A stretch of DNA of 43,355 bases from JACVRU01 sp040902725 (lineage in GTDB: Bacteria > Actinomycetota > Thermoleophilia > Gaiellales > Gaiellaceae). This document shows, one piece after another, positions 14,388 to 21,802 of the stretch (its first letter is position 1; each line of letters begins with the position of its first letter). The DNA lies in assembly GCA_040902725.1 (NCBI GenBank), contig JBBDWU010000016.1:1-43355 (forward strand). Direction: 5' to 3'. The position numbers and the translations under genes are program-made. Below the pieces are notes generated by a model. The model did no database searches, was not told the origin of the DNA, and saw only the letters and a list, made by a program, of their open reading frames with translations.

Positions 14388-15030
14388 CAGCCGCGGCTAC
14401 GTCGTCTTCGTACGCGAGTGCGTCCGCGATTTCTGCATCGGTAAGCCCGTACTCGTCACGGAGGATCTCGCGGCCATTAGGTTCGCGGCCAATCTCCGCT
14501 ACATCGGCCGTCGGTATGCGGTGGCCTCGAACAACGGGTTGGCCGGAATGGCGATCGGGGTGTACTTCTACGTGCTCACGCGGGCGCTTGATCGCCGTCC
14601 AGCCGCCTTGCGAGAGTGCCTGTCTCACGGCCTTGAGGTCGATCAGAGTCCCACCGATGACTGTGTGCTCCGGGCGGTCCATCGCGTCAATGAACAACTC
14701 GGAACCTTCCTTGATCACGAGGAGCTTGCCATCGTGTTCAAGCGGAGCCGCGGCCAGGGGCCAAGGGCCGAATCGGGTTCGAAGACGTTCCACAAGCTGT
14801 CGGACGTCCTTTGGTCGCCAGCCCAGATCCACGAGGTAATGGGCGAGGATCGCTTCCCCTACGTCTGCGTACGAGTAGATCTTCGGGCGCTGTGAGATTG
14901 AGGGAACGATGCCGTAGCGCGCCCAAGAACCGATGCGACGGGAGGACACTCCGGCCAGCCGAGACACCTCGGCGGCCGAGTAGTGCCCGATCGCCCGGGG
15001 GGAGTTCTTCACTGGGGTGAGCATACCCAT
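14380..15030 (-). CDS. DUF433 antitoxin with N-terminal HTH
   Basis: From ATG 15030 the protein has 216 aa (a second ATG lies at 15024). Residues 16-45 (HYSAAEVSRLAGVSSRRIGS) form a MerR-like winged HTH. Residues about 153-216 form a DUF433 domain, with GQPVVRGHRIPTADVAE and GLTDAEIADALAYEDDVAA. The middle part (about 90-150) probably neutralises or tethers the toxin. Antitoxins of this class repress their own promoter through the HTH; that is inference here. The longer in-frame ORF upstream overlaps the transposase region and looks non-coding. Confidence 0.82.
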   Translation of the reverse strand: MGMLTPVKNSPRAIGHYSAAEVSRLAGVSSRRIGSWARYGIVPSISQRPKIYSYADVGEAILAHYLVDLGWRPKDVRQLVERLRTRFGPWPLAAAPLEHDGKLLVIKEGSELFIDAMDRPEHTVIGGTLIDLKAVRQALSQGGWTAIKRPREHVEVHPDRHSGQPVVRGHRIPTADVAEIGREPNGREILRDEYGLTDAEIADALAYEDDVAAAVG

Positions 15031-15069
15031 GCTGTCCGACGGCCTCCATAGAATGTACCTGCAAATCCA

Positions 15070-15106
15070 AATAAAGGCCCCCGCGAAGTTGACGCTTCCG
15101 GGGGCC
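15070..15106 (-). terminator. Rho-independent terminator on the minus strand
   Basis: GGCCCCCG (15076-15083) pairs with CGGGGGCC (15099-15106), and GAAG/CTTC forms an inner stem with a one-base bulge and a six-base loop. On the minus strand the hairpin is followed by TTTATTTGG. It would stop transcripts entering the antitoxin gene from the antisense side of the transposase, or act as an attenuator if the antitoxin promoter is further upstream. Confidence 0.75.
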
Positions 15107-15131
15107 GTGACCAAGCAAGGGGTAAGCTCGC

Positions 15132-16109
15132 TTGGCAGTCTCCACGGTACCACGGCGCTCGGTCGCCACCGAAGTCGCCACCATTCTCGACTCACCCGAA
15201 GTGGCCGCGCTGGTCGCGGAGCTTGACGCGCTCCGGTTCGTGGGCCGCCGAGGGTACGGGCCGCGCGCGTTGCTCGGCGCATGCATCGTCAAGGCGCTGT
15301 ACGCGCTCCCGACGTGGACGCGGGTTGCCGACCTGATCGCGGAGCATCCCGGCCTCTCGGACGCGCTCGGCGGCACCCCGTCGCATTGGGCCTGCTATCG
15401 CTTCGCCACCAAGCTCCGCAAGGAGCGCGACAAGATCGCCGCCTGTCTCGACGCGCTCGCCGCCAAGCTGCGCGAGGCGCACCCGGACATGGGTCGCGAG
15501 GTCGCTATCGACGCCTCCGACATGCCTGCCTATGCGAACGGTCAGCGGTACATCTACAAGGGCGGCCCCGAGCGACAGTCCTACTCCGACCCGGACGCCT
15601 CGTGGGGACACCGCTCCGCCGTCAGCACCCGCAAGGGCGGCGGCTTCTATGGCTACCGCATCCACGCAGCCGTCTGCGCCGTGACGGGGCTACCGCTCGC
15701 GTGGCAAGTGGAGACGGCCCGCAGCCACGAGTCGATGCACGTCGCCTCGCTGCTCGACGCCGTGACCGCTCGCGGCTTCGCGCCCGCCACCGTGGCGATG
15801 GACATGGGCTACGACAACAACCGCGTCTATGCCGAGTGCGCCGAGCGCGACTGCGCCGCGATCATCCCGCTCCGAAGGGGCCAAAAGGAACGCGCCCTAC
15901 GCGTCCCGCGCGGCAGCGATGAGTGGCGCAGCCTCTACCGCCGCCGCTCCGCCGTGGAGCGGGAGTTCGGGAACTTGAAGCACAACTTCGGCCTCGCGTT
16001 CCTCCGCGTGCGCCGCATCGAGCGCGTCCGGCTTCACGCCGACCTGATCATGCTCGCCCGCCTCTCGCTTGCCCTCAGCCGAGCGCGAACAGTTCCGCTC
16101 GCAGCGTAG
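15132..16109 (+). CDS. DDE transposase, IS5/IS1182-like
   Basis: A 325-aa transposase. The N-terminal DUF772-like helical domain (FVGRRGYGPRALLGACIVKA) is followed by an RNase-H-like DDE core. First Asp is D127 (VAIDASDM), second D224 or D228 (VAMDMGYD) and the glutamate E276 (RRSAVEREFGNLK), with the family-typical YGYRIHAAV and HESMHVASLLDA blocks. It appears full length and undamaged. The TTG start has AAGGGG 9 nt upstream. No inverted repeats were found close around this gene alone, so it is likely the transposase of the whole 2.4-kb element. Confidence 0.9.
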   Translation: MAVSTVPRRSVATEVATILDSPEVAALVAELDALRFVGRRGYGPRALLGACIVKALYALPTWTRVADLIAEHPGLSDALGGTPSHWACYRFATKLRKERDKIAACLDALAAKLREAHPDMGREVAIDASDMPAYANGQRYIYKGGPERQSYSDPDASWGHRSAVSTRKGGGFYGYRIHAAVCAVTGLPLAWQVETARSHESMHVASLLDAVTARGFAPATVAMDMGYDNNRVYAECAERDCAAIIPLRRGQKERALRVPRGSDEWRSLYRRRSAVEREFGNLKHNFGLAFLRVRRIERVRLHADLIMLARLSLALSRARTVPLAA

Positions 16110-16128
16110 GCGCGCTACTTTCCCTGGC

Positions 16129-16317
16129 GTGAGGTTTGTGGCATGGGCCGCTTCGCTCGTACTTGGCGCAGCGGGCATCATCTGGTACCTCGTGTCTCCG
16201 AGCGACCTCGCGTGGTGGCTTGCGCCGCTCGCGCTGGTACCGCTCGTGTTGCTCATTTACTTCCGAGGCGAGAGAACGGGCAACGAGCCGGATGACACCG
16301 AGCACTTTGGATCGTAA
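16129..16317 (+). CDS. Two-span small membrane protein, passenger ORF
   Basis: From GTG 16129 the ORF encodes 62 aa: MRFVAWAASLVLGAAG..., a first hydrophobic span, SPSDLAWW, a second span (LAPLALVPLVLLIYF) and a charged tail ending DTEHFGS. No convincing ribosome binding site precedes the GTG, and no family is recognised. It lies between the transposase and the right inverted repeat, so it travels with the element. It may be a fragment of a captured host gene. Confidence 0.45.
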   Translation: MRFVAWAASLVLGAAGIIWYLVSPSDLAWWLAPLALVPLVLLIYFRGERTGNEPDDTEHFGS

Positions 16318-16357
16318 CGATGGCTCCTGGGGACCACCGTGACGGGGCCAATCATCT

Positions 16358-16369
16358 ATTTCGCCAATC
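16358..16369 (-). repeat. Right terminal inverted repeat of the transposon
   Basis: On the minus strand it reads GATTGGCGAAAT, identical to 13956-13967. Four bases (TCTC, 16370-16373) separate it from the right direct repeat, unlike the left end. Confidence 0.8.
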
Positions 16370-16373
16370 TCTC

Positions 16374-16381
16374 CTAGTAGG
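16374..16381. repeat. Right target-site duplication, CTAGTAGG
   Basis: Second copy of the octamer found at 13948-13955. It contains the stop codon of truA (TAG on the minus strand, 16376-16374). Confidence 0.75.
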
Positions 16382-17090
16382 CGACGCGCTCGAGGTAGAG
16401 GCCCCCGGGCGGCGCGGTCGTGCCGGCTTCGGCCCGCGGGCGGCCGGCGAGGAGGCTTTCGAGCTGCTGGGGCGTCTGCTCGAGCATCGTCCCCACGAGA
16501 GTCCGCACCATGTGGCGGAGGAAGCTGTTGGCGGTGATCTCGAACTCGAGCGCATCGCCGCGGCGGTGCCACCTGGACGCCTCGACGACGCGGAAGAAGC
16601 TCGCGTGCTCGGTCTCCGTCTTCGTGAAGGCCCGGAAGTCGTGCTCGCCGAGCAGCAGGTCCGCCGAGTCCGCGAGCGAGCCCTCGTCGACCGCCTGCGG
16701 CACCCACCAGCTGCGGCCGGCCTCGAACGGCGAAGGGGTGCGGCGCCGGTAGATCCGGTAACGGTACGACCGTGAGCGCGCGGAGTGGCGGGCATGGAAG
16801 TCGCCCGCGGCCTCCTCGGCACCCAGCACCGCCACGTCGTCGGGCAGGAGCGAGTTGAGCGCCTCGGCCGCGCGCACGACCGGCGGTCCACCGTCGATCT
16901 CGACGCTCGCCACCTGGCCGAGCGCGTGCACCCCGGCGTCCGTGCGCCCGGCGACCGCCAGCTCCTCGTAGCCGGGGAAGACGCGCTCCAGCGCCGAGCG
17001 CAGCTCGTCCTCGACCGTGCGGTGGCCCGGCTGCGCCGCCCAGCCGCGGAATCCGGTCCCGTCGTACTCGAGCGTCAGCTTGAGCCTCAC
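16374..17090 (-). CDS. truA: tRNA pseudouridine(38-40) synthase TruA
   Basis: A 238-aa TruA. It opens MRLKLTLEYDGTGFRGWAAQ and has catalytic Asp51 in AVAGRTDAGVHALGQ, then HARHSARSRSYRYRI, HDFRAFTK and ITANSFLRHMVRTLVGT. It modifies U38-U40 in the anticodon stem-loop of tRNAs. GTG start overlaps the NfeD-like gene stop by 4 bp. A truA gene following rplQ is the common arrangement. Its last codons now abut the transposon but the C-terminus LYLERVAY is intact. Confidence 0.95.
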   Translation of the reverse strand: MRLKLTLEYDGTGFRGWAAQPGHRTVEDELRSALERVFPGYEELAVAGRTDAGVHALGQVASVEIDGGPPVVRAAEALNSLLPDDVAVLGAEEAAGDFHARHSARSRSYRYRIYRRRTPSPFEAGRSWWVPQAVDEGSLADSADLLLGEHDFRAFTKTETEHASFFRVVEASRWHRRGDALEFEITANSFLRHMVRTLVGTMLEQTPQQLESLLAGRPRAEAGTTAPPGGLYLERVAY

Positions 17091-17413
17091 GTTCGCTCGA
17101 CGACGAGGGTCAGGCTCTCGAGCCTGACGACCCACACCTCGTCGCCCGGGTCCGCGCCCTCTTCGCAGCGCGCCTCCCAGAGCTCGCCGTCGAGGCGGAC
17201 GTAGCCGAGCGGGCGGCACGCACGCGTGACTGTCGCCGCCCGGCCGACGAGCGCCTCGGCGCCGACCGCGGACTTGCGCCGCTTCGAGAGCCAGATCCAG
17301 AACACGCTCTCGCCCACCTCGATCAGGGCGGCCCCCGCGATCAGCGGCACGCCCCACGGCGAGGCTGGGACGACGCCGAGGACGACGAGAAAGATCGCGC
17401 CAACGAGGATCAC
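17087..17413 (-). CDS. NfeD-like membrane protein
   Basis: A 108-aa protein with two hydrophobic segments (MILVGAIFLVVLGVV and VPLIAGAALIEVGESVFWIWL), then a short OB-like C-terminal domain (LVGRAATVTRACRPLGYVRLDGELWEA) of the NfeD type. NfeD proteins usually partner SPFH/stomatin proteins or serine proteases, neither of which is nearby. It is translationally coupled to truA. Confidence 0.75.
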   Translation of the reverse strand: MILVGAIFLVVLGVVPASPWGVPLIAGAALIEVGESVFWIWLSKRRKSAVGAEALVGRAATVTRACRPLGYVRLDGELWEARCEEGADPGDEVWVVRLESLTLVVERT

Positions 17414-17438
17414 AGGCCTGCGAGTCTAAGAGTCGGCC

Positions 17439-17687
17439 ATGATCCATCACGCCGACTTCGCCGTCGCCATCCCCCAGCGGCTCTGGCTGGTGACACGAGT
17501 CGACAGGCCGAGGGGCTCTGGGAGGATCGCCGGTCGGGCAATTGCGCTCGGCTGGTGGGTGGAGAAGCCCGGAAGCCCACCGAGCGACGAGGCGCCGACG
17601 GGGACGCTCTACCTGATCGCCGACGAGGAGCTACCGCGCCCCGTCTGGGTCGCTCAGGGCGACGTCGTCGAGCTGCGCTTCGACTGA
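17439..17687 (+). CDS. Hypothetical protein, 82 aa
   Basis: ATG 17439 opens an 82-codon ORF (MIHHADFAVAIPQRLWLVTR ... VAQGDVVELRFD), rich in beta-prone residues with no membrane segment or known motif. It is divergent from the NfeD-like gene and its stop lies 1 bp before the end of rplQ. It is the only plus-strand gene in the whole ribosomal block. I do not recognise a family. Confidence 0.5.
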   Translation: MIHHADFAVAIPQRLWLVTRVDRPRGSGRIAGRAIALGWWVEKPGSPPSDEAPTGTLYLIADEELPRPVWVAQGDVVELRFD

Positions 17688-17688
17688 G

Positions 17689-18084
17689 CTATTCAGCCGC
17701 GGCGCGGGCGGCCGGCGTCGCATCGGGCACGTAGTCGACGAGCTCGAGGTACGCCATCTCGGCCGAGTCGCCGAGCCGCGGGCCGATCTTGACGATCCGC
17801 GAGTAGCCGCCGGGACGGTCGGCGAAGCGCGGCGCGACGTCGGCGAACAGCTTCTCGACGACCTCCCTGCTCCGCAGCTCCGCCATCGCCTGCCGCCGCG
17901 CGTGGAGGTCGCCCCGCTTCCCGAGCGAGATCATCTGCTCGGCAAACGGCTTGACCGCCTTCGCCTTCGTCACGGTCGTCCGGACGCGACCGTGCTCGAT
18001 CAGCGCCACCGCGAGGTTGGCGTAGAGCGCCTTCCGGTGGGCCGAGTCGCGGCCGAGCTTCTTGCCCGAGCGCTGGTGGCGCAT
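17689..18084 (-). CDS. rplQ: 50S ribosomal protein L17
   Basis: A 131-aa L17 starting MRHQRSGKKLGRDSAHRKAL, the family signature, with VTKAKAVKPFAEQMISLGK and GGYSRIVKIGPRLGDSAEMA. It lines the peptide-exit side of the large subunit. It has a short alanine-rich C-terminal tail (PDATPAARAAAE). It follows rpoA with a 3-bp gap and ends the alpha operon. Confidence 0.97.
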   Translation of the reverse strand: MRHQRSGKKLGRDSAHRKALYANLAVALIEHGRVRTTVTKAKAVKPFAEQMISLGKRGDLHARRQAMAELRSREVVEKLFADVAPRFADRPGGYSRIVKIGPRLGDSAEMAYLELVDYVPDATPAARAAAE

Positions 18085-18087
18085 CGG

Positions 18088-19068
18088 CTACTCCGCCTCG
18101 CCGCCGCCGGCTTCGCCGCGCAGCAGCAGGCCGTGAACGGCCAGTGCGTCCTTGACTTCCTCGACCGACTTCTTGCCGAAGTTCGGGATCGTCCCGAGCT
18201 CGCTCTCGGTCTTGCCGACGAGGTCGCCGATGGTCTCGATCCCGACGCGCTTGAGGCAGTTGTAGGAGCGCACTCCGAGCTCGAGCTCCTCGATCGGGAA
18301 GTTCTCCATCCCGCCCGCGAGCGCCGGCTCGGCGGCCGTGGGCTCCGCGGCGGCGCCGGCCTGGATGCGGTCGGCGTTGGCGAAGACCATCAGCTGCTCG
18401 ATCAGGATCTCCGAGGCCCGCGCGAGCGCCTCCCGCGGCTCGATTGAGCCGTCGGTGGTGATGTCGAGCCTCAGCTTGTCGTAGTCGGTGCGCTGCCCGA
18501 CGCGGGCGGCCTCGACGTCGTACGAGACGCGGCGGACCGGCGAGAAGATCGAGTCGATCGGGATCACGCCGATGGTGTGCTCCGTGCCGCGGTTGTCCTC
18601 CGCCGGCCGGTAGCCGCGGCCGCGCCCGATCGTCAGCGTCATCTCCAGCTTGCCCTTGTCGGAGAGGTTGGCGAGCTCGAGCTCCGGGTTGAGGATCTCG
18701 AGGTCGGCGGGCGCCTCGATGTCGGACGCGCTCACCTTGCCCGGGCCCTTTTTGGTGAGGTGCACCTCGACCTCAGGCGACTCGCCGTGCAGCAGGCAGA
18801 CGAGGTTCTTCAGGTTCAGGTTGATGTCGGTCACGTCCTCGCGCACGCCCGGGAGCGTGGTGAACTCGTGCGCGACCCCCTCGATCTTCACCGAGGTGAC
18901 GGCGGCGCCCTCCAGGGAGGAGAGCAGCACGCGGCGCAGCGAGTTGCCGAACGTGTATCCGAAGCCGCGGTCGAGCGGCTCGATGACGAAGACGCCGCGG
19001 TTCTCGTCCACGTCCTCGTGGACGATCTTCGGGGTCTGGAGGTCGATCAGGCTGGTACGGACGGCCAT
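18088..19068 (-). CDS. rpoA: RNA polymerase alpha subunit
   Basis: A 326-aa alpha subunit: the N-terminal dimerisation domain (GYTFGNSLRRVLLSSLEGAAVTS, KGPGKVSASDIE) and the C-terminal DNA/activator-binding domain (IEELELGVRSYNCLKRVGIE, FGKKSVEEVKDAL). The linker is Ala/Glu/Pro-rich. It assembles the polymerase core and contacts UP elements and activators. ATG follows AAAGGA. Confidence 0.97.
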   Translation of the reverse strand: MAVRTSLIDLQTPKIVHEDVDENRGVFVIEPLDRGFGYTFGNSLRRVLLSSLEGAAVTSVKIEGVAHEFTTLPGVREDVTDINLNLKNLVCLLHGESPEVEVHLTKKGPGKVSASDIEAPADLEILNPELELANLSDKGKLEMTLTIGRGRGYRPAEDNRGTEHTIGVIPIDSIFSPVRRVSYDVEAARVGQRTDYDKLRLDITTDGSIEPREALARASEILIEQLMVFANADRIQAGAAAEPTAAEPALAGGMENFPIEELELGVRSYNCLKRVGIETIGDLVGKTESELGTIPNFGKKSVEEVKDALAVHGLLLRGEAGGGEAE

Positions 19069-19078
19069 TGGGTCCTTT

Positions 19079-19699
19079 CTACTTCGAGTAGAGCTCGACG
19101 ATGAGGGATTCCTGGACCGGAGTGTCGATCTCCTCGCGCTCGGGCGTCTTGAGGATCTTGCCGGTCAGGTTGTCGTGGTCGGCCTGGAGCCACGCGGCCA
19201 CGGTCGCGGTGAGGTCGGTCGCGTCGCGGACGACCTGCTCGGCCTTCGAGCCGGAGGCGATCGTGATCACGTCGTCGGCCTTGCACTGGTAGCTCGGGAT
19301 GTTCACGCGGCGGCCGTTCACGTGGAAGTGGCCGTGCCGCACGAGCTGTCGCGACTGCGCGCGGGAGGCGGCGAAGCCGAGCCGGTAGACGACGTTGTCC
19401 AGCCGCAGCTCAAGCATCCGGAGCAGGTTCTCGCCCGTGATCCCGGACTTCTGCGCGGCCTTCGCGTAGTAGGTGCGGAACTGCTTCTCGAGCAGCCCGT
19501 AGTAGCGGCGCGCCTTCTGCTTCTCGCGCAGCTGGAGCAGGTACTCGGACTGCTTGATGCGGCCGCGGCCGTGCTCGCCCGGCGGATACGAGCGGCGCTC
19601 GATGGCGCACTTCTCCGTCAGGCAGCGCTCGCCCTTGAGGAAGAGCTTCATCCCCTCCCGCCGGCAGACGCGGCACTTCGGTCCGAGATCGCGGGCCAC
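19079..19699 (-). CDS. rpsD: 30S ribosomal protein S4, zinc-binding form
   Basis: A 206-aa S4. The N-terminal cysteines C9, C12, C26 and C31 (PKCRVCRREG ... GERCLTEKC) mark the zinc-binding form. The S4 RNA-binding domain (RLDNVVYRLGFAASRAQSRQ, GHFHVNGRRVNIPSYQ) follows. It initiates 16S assembly. The GTG start shares one base with the rpsK stop codon, so the genes are coupled. Confidence 0.97.
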   Translation of the reverse strand: MARDLGPKCRVCRREGMKLFLKGERCLTEKCAIERRSYPPGEHGRGRIKQSEYLLQLREKQKARRYYGLLEKQFRTYYAKAAQKSGITGENLLRMLELRLDNVVYRLGFAASRAQSRQLVRHGHFHVNGRRVNIPSYQCKADDVITIASGSKAEQVVRDATDLTATVAAWLQADHDNLTGKILKTPEREEIDTPVQESLIVELYSK

Positions 19700-20103
19700 T
19701 AGACGCGCCTCCGCTTCTTCTGCCGGACGCCGTTGTGGGCCTGCGGGGTGACGTCGCGAACGCCGAGGATCTCGAGCCCGGCCGCCTGCAGCGAGCGGAT
19801 CGCCGTCTCGCGCCCGGAGCCGGGGCCCTTGACGAAAACCTCGACCTTCTGGAGGCCGTGCTCCATGCCCTTGCGCGCGGCGGAGTCGGCGGTGACCTGG
19901 GCGGCGAACGGCGTCGACTTGCGGGAGCCCTTGAAGCCGGCGGAGCCGGCGGACTCCCAGACGATCACGTTCCCCTCCTTGTCGGTCAGCGCCACGATCG
20001 TGTTGTTGAACGACGTCTTGATGTGGGCCTGCCCGATCGCGATGTTCTTGCGGACGCGGCGCCGCGTGCGGCCGCGGGCCGCGGGCTGACGGGTGCGGGC
20101 CAT
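19699..20103 (-). CDS. rpsK: 30S ribosomal protein S11
   Basis: A 134-aa S11: a basic N-terminus, then IAIGQAHIKTSFNNTIVALTD, GFKGSRKSTPFAAQ, VKGPGSGRETAIRSLQAAGL and DVTPQAHNGVRQKKRRRV. It forms part of the platform at the mRNA exit. It lies one base downstream of the rpsM stop. Confidence 0.97.
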   Translation of the reverse strand: MARTRQPAARGRTRRRVRKNIAIGQAHIKTSFNNTIVALTDKEGNVIVWESAGSAGFKGSRKSTPFAAQVTADSAARKGMEHGLQKVEVFVKGPGSGRETAIRSLQAAGLEILGVRDVTPQAHNGVRQKKRRRV

Positions 20104-20484
20104 CTAAGGAGTCGTCTCTTTCTTGCGGCCGACGGCGGTGTGCTTCTTGCCCTTGCGGGTGCGCGCGTTCGTCTTGGTGCGCTGCCCGTTGACGGGTAGG
20201 CCGCGGCGGTGGCGGCCGCCCTTGTACGAGCCGATCTCGGTCAGGCGCTTGATGTTCTGCTGCCGCTCGCGCCGCAGGTCGCCCTCGACCTGGAGATTCG
20301 TGTCGATGTAGCCGCGGAGCTTCGTGACCTCTTCGTCGGTGAGGTCGCGCACCTTCTCGTCCGGGTTCAGGCCGAGGTCGAGACACACCTGGCGCGCCTT
20401 GGACTGGCCGATCCCGAAGATGTAGGTGAGGCCGATCTCGAGCCGCTTCTGCGGCGGGATGTTCACTCCGGCAATGCGAGCCAC
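20104..20484 (-). CDS. rpsM: 30S ribosomal protein S13
   Basis: A 126-aa S13: MARIAGVNIPPQKRLEIGLT, the H2TH region, RGLPVNGQRTKTNARTRKG and a lysine-rich tail that contacts the P-site tRNA. GTG start, 2 bp after rpmJ. Confidence 0.97.
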   Translation of the reverse strand: MARIAGVNIPPQKRLEIGLTYIFGIGQSKARQVCLDLGLNPDEKVRDLTDEEVTKLRGYIDTNLQVEGDLRRERQQNIKRLTEIGSYKGGRHRRGLPVNGQRTKTNARTRKGKKHTAVGRKKETTP

Positions 20485-20486
20485 GG

Positions 20487-20600
20487 CTAGCCCTGCCTTT
20501 GCTTGTGGCGGGGGTTGGTGCAGATGACCATGGTGCGGCCATGCCGCTTGATCACGCGGCAGCGCTCACACATCGGCTTCACTGATGCTCGAACCTTCAA
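20487..20600 (-). CDS. rpmJ: 50S ribosomal protein L36, zinc form
   Basis: This 37-aa protein begins MKVRASVKPMCERC and ends NPRHKQRQG. Zinc ligands are C11, C14, C27 and H32. The start codon is TTG, preceded by GGGAGCGAG. It is a small large-subunit protein near the GTPase centre. Confidence 0.95.
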   Translation of the reverse strand: MKVRASVKPMCERCRVIKRHGRTMVICTNPRHKQRQG

Positions 20601-20609
20601 CTCGCTCCC

Positions 20610-20831
20610 TTACTTGTGGCGGTACACGATGCGGCCGCGGGTGAGGTCGTACGGGGAGAGCTCCACCTTGACGCGGTCACCCGGGAGGATGCGGATGTAG
20701 TTCTTGCGCATCTTCCCCGAGATCTTCGCGAGCACTTCGTGGCCGATGTCCGTCTGGATGCGGAACATCGTGCTCGGCAGTGCCTCGACGACCTCGCCTT
20801 CAACCTCGATTTTCTCTTCCTTGACCGCCAA
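20610..20831 (-). CDS. infA: Translation initiation factor IF-1
   Basis: A 73-aa S1-like OB-fold protein: VKEEKIEVEGEVVEALPSTM, then VLAKISGKMRKNYIRILPGD and ending TRGRIVYRHK. I choose TTG 20831, preceded by GGAGGTTCG and giving the family length; a longer in-frame ORF upstream adds non-homologous residues. It binds the A site of the 30S subunit during initiation. Confidence 0.95.
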   Translation of the reverse strand: MAVKEEKIEVEGEVVEALPSTMFRIQTDIGHEVLAKISGKMRKNYIRILPGDRVKVELSPYDLTRGRIVYRHK

Positions 20832-20886
20832 CGAACCTCCAGAGGACAAACAAGCGCGCACGCCGAAACCGGGGCGCGCCGGGCGA

Positions 20887-21651
20887 TTATCGTAGCAAAG
20901 AGGCCTTTTCCACCGTCAGCACGCGCGGCCCCTCCGCGGTCACCGCGACGGTGTGCTCGAAGTGCGCGGAAAGCTCGCCGTCGGCCGTGTAGATCGACCA
21001 CTTGTCCTCGGCCAGGACGATCTCCGCGCTGCCGGTGTTGACCATCGGCTCGATCGCGAGCGTCATCCCCTCCTGCAGCTGCGCGCCGCGGCCCGGCTCG
21101 CCGAAGTTCGGGATCTGCGGCTCCTCGTGCATGTTCTGCCCGACGCCGTGACCGACAAGGGCGCGGACGACCGTGAAGCCGGCCTCCTCGACGACCGCCT
21201 GGATCCCGGCGGAGATGTCGCCGACATGGTTGCCGACCCGCGCCTGCTCGATGCCCGCGTGCAGGGACGCCTCGCACACCTGGAGCAGCCGCTCGGCTTC
21301 CTCCGAGATCTCGCCGACCGGGAACGTCCAGGCGGAGTCGGCGACGTACCCGCAGAGCGTCACGCCCACGTCCACGGAGAGGATGTCGCCCTCGGCGAGC
21401 TCGTACGGGCCGGGGATGCCGTGGACGATCATGTCGTTCGGGGAGGCGCAGATCGACGCGGGATAGCCGCGGTAGCCGTTGAAGGTCGGCACGCCGCCGT
21501 GAGAGCGGATGAACTCGTCGGCGATCCGGTCGAGCTCGCCGGTGGTCACGCCGGGGCGGATCTGGTCGCGCAGCAGCTCGAGCGTCCGCGCGACCACGAC
21601 GCCTGCCTCGGCCATCTGGTCGATCTCGCGCTCGGACTTCCGGATGATCAT
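20887..21651 (-). CDS. map: Methionine aminopeptidase, type I
   Basis: A 254-aa metallopeptidase that removes initiator methionine. The five metal ligands of the pita-bread fold are D94 (LSVDVGV), D105 (VADSAWTF), H168 (VGHGVG), E201 (LAIEPMV) and E232 (HFEHTVAV); H78 region is VHGIPG. The ATG overlaps no neighbour: 145 bp of hairpin-rich sequence separate it from adk, so it may be translated or processed separately from secY-adk. Confidence 0.97.
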   Translation of the reverse strand: MIIRKSEREIDQMAEAGVVVARTLELLRDQIRPGVTTGELDRIADEFIRSHGGVPTFNGYRGYPASICASPNDMIVHGIPGPYELAEGDILSVDVGVTLCGYVADSAWTFPVGEISEEAERLLQVCEASLHAGIEQARVGNHVGDISAGIQAVVEEAGFTVVRALVGHGVGQNMHEEPQIPNFGEPGRGAQLQEGMTLAIEPMVNTGSAEIVLAEDKWSIYTADGELSAHFEHTVAVTAEGPRVLTVEKASLLR

Positions 21652-21678
21652 GCGTCGCTCGCTTCGCTCGCTCCCACT

Positions 21679-21802
21679 GGGGAAACCCTGTTTCCCCGTG
21701 AGCCCCTTCTCTGAATAACGGCGCGCTTCGCGCGCATTGCCGGGCGGGAAACCTCCCGGTTTCCCGCGACCCTTCCCCAGCGTGAGCGCTGCGCGCTCAC
21801 GC
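21679..21802. repeat. Cluster of four perfect hairpins between adk and map
   Basis: Four perfect inverted repeats fall in 124 bp. One: GGGGAAAC/GTTTCCCC (21679-21697, loop CCT). Two: GCGCGC/GCGCGC (21721-21735, loop TTC). Three: GCGGGAAACC/GGTTTCCCGC (21744-21767, loop TCCC). Four: GCGTGAGCGC/GCGCTCACGC (21780-21802, loop TGC, covering the adk stop). Hairpins one and three share the core GGGAAAC/GTTTCCC. They may be RNA processing, stability or weak termination elements, or degenerate REP-like repeats. Confidence 0.75.

Larger units (their letters stand above)
13956..16373. mobile_element. 2.4-kb transposon carrying a toxin-antitoxin pair
   Basis: The segment is bounded by inverted repeats GATTGGCGAAAT (13956-13967) and its complement (16358-16369). 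The match goes on imperfectly inward (5 of the next 8 positions). It is flanked by direct repeats CTAGTAGG. Inside are a DUF5615-type toxin and its DUF433 antitoxin (minus), a DDE transposase (plus) and a 62-aa membrane ORF (plus). Joining the flanks restores GACTAGTAGGCGAC, in which both neighbouring genes keep intact stops. The right end has four extra bases (TCTC) between the inverted and direct repeats, so the exact right terminus is uncertain. Confidence 0.8.

Noticed and set aside
14521..14895. Plus-strand ORF opposite the antitoxin
   Set aside because: It is antisense to the DUF433/HTH antitoxin, has no ribosome binding site and encodes no recognisable domain.
15031..15282. Long N-terminal extension of the antitoxin
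   Set aside because: The extra residues are Arg/Pro-rich, overlap the transposase start and the terminator, and the HTH begins naturally just after ATG 15030.
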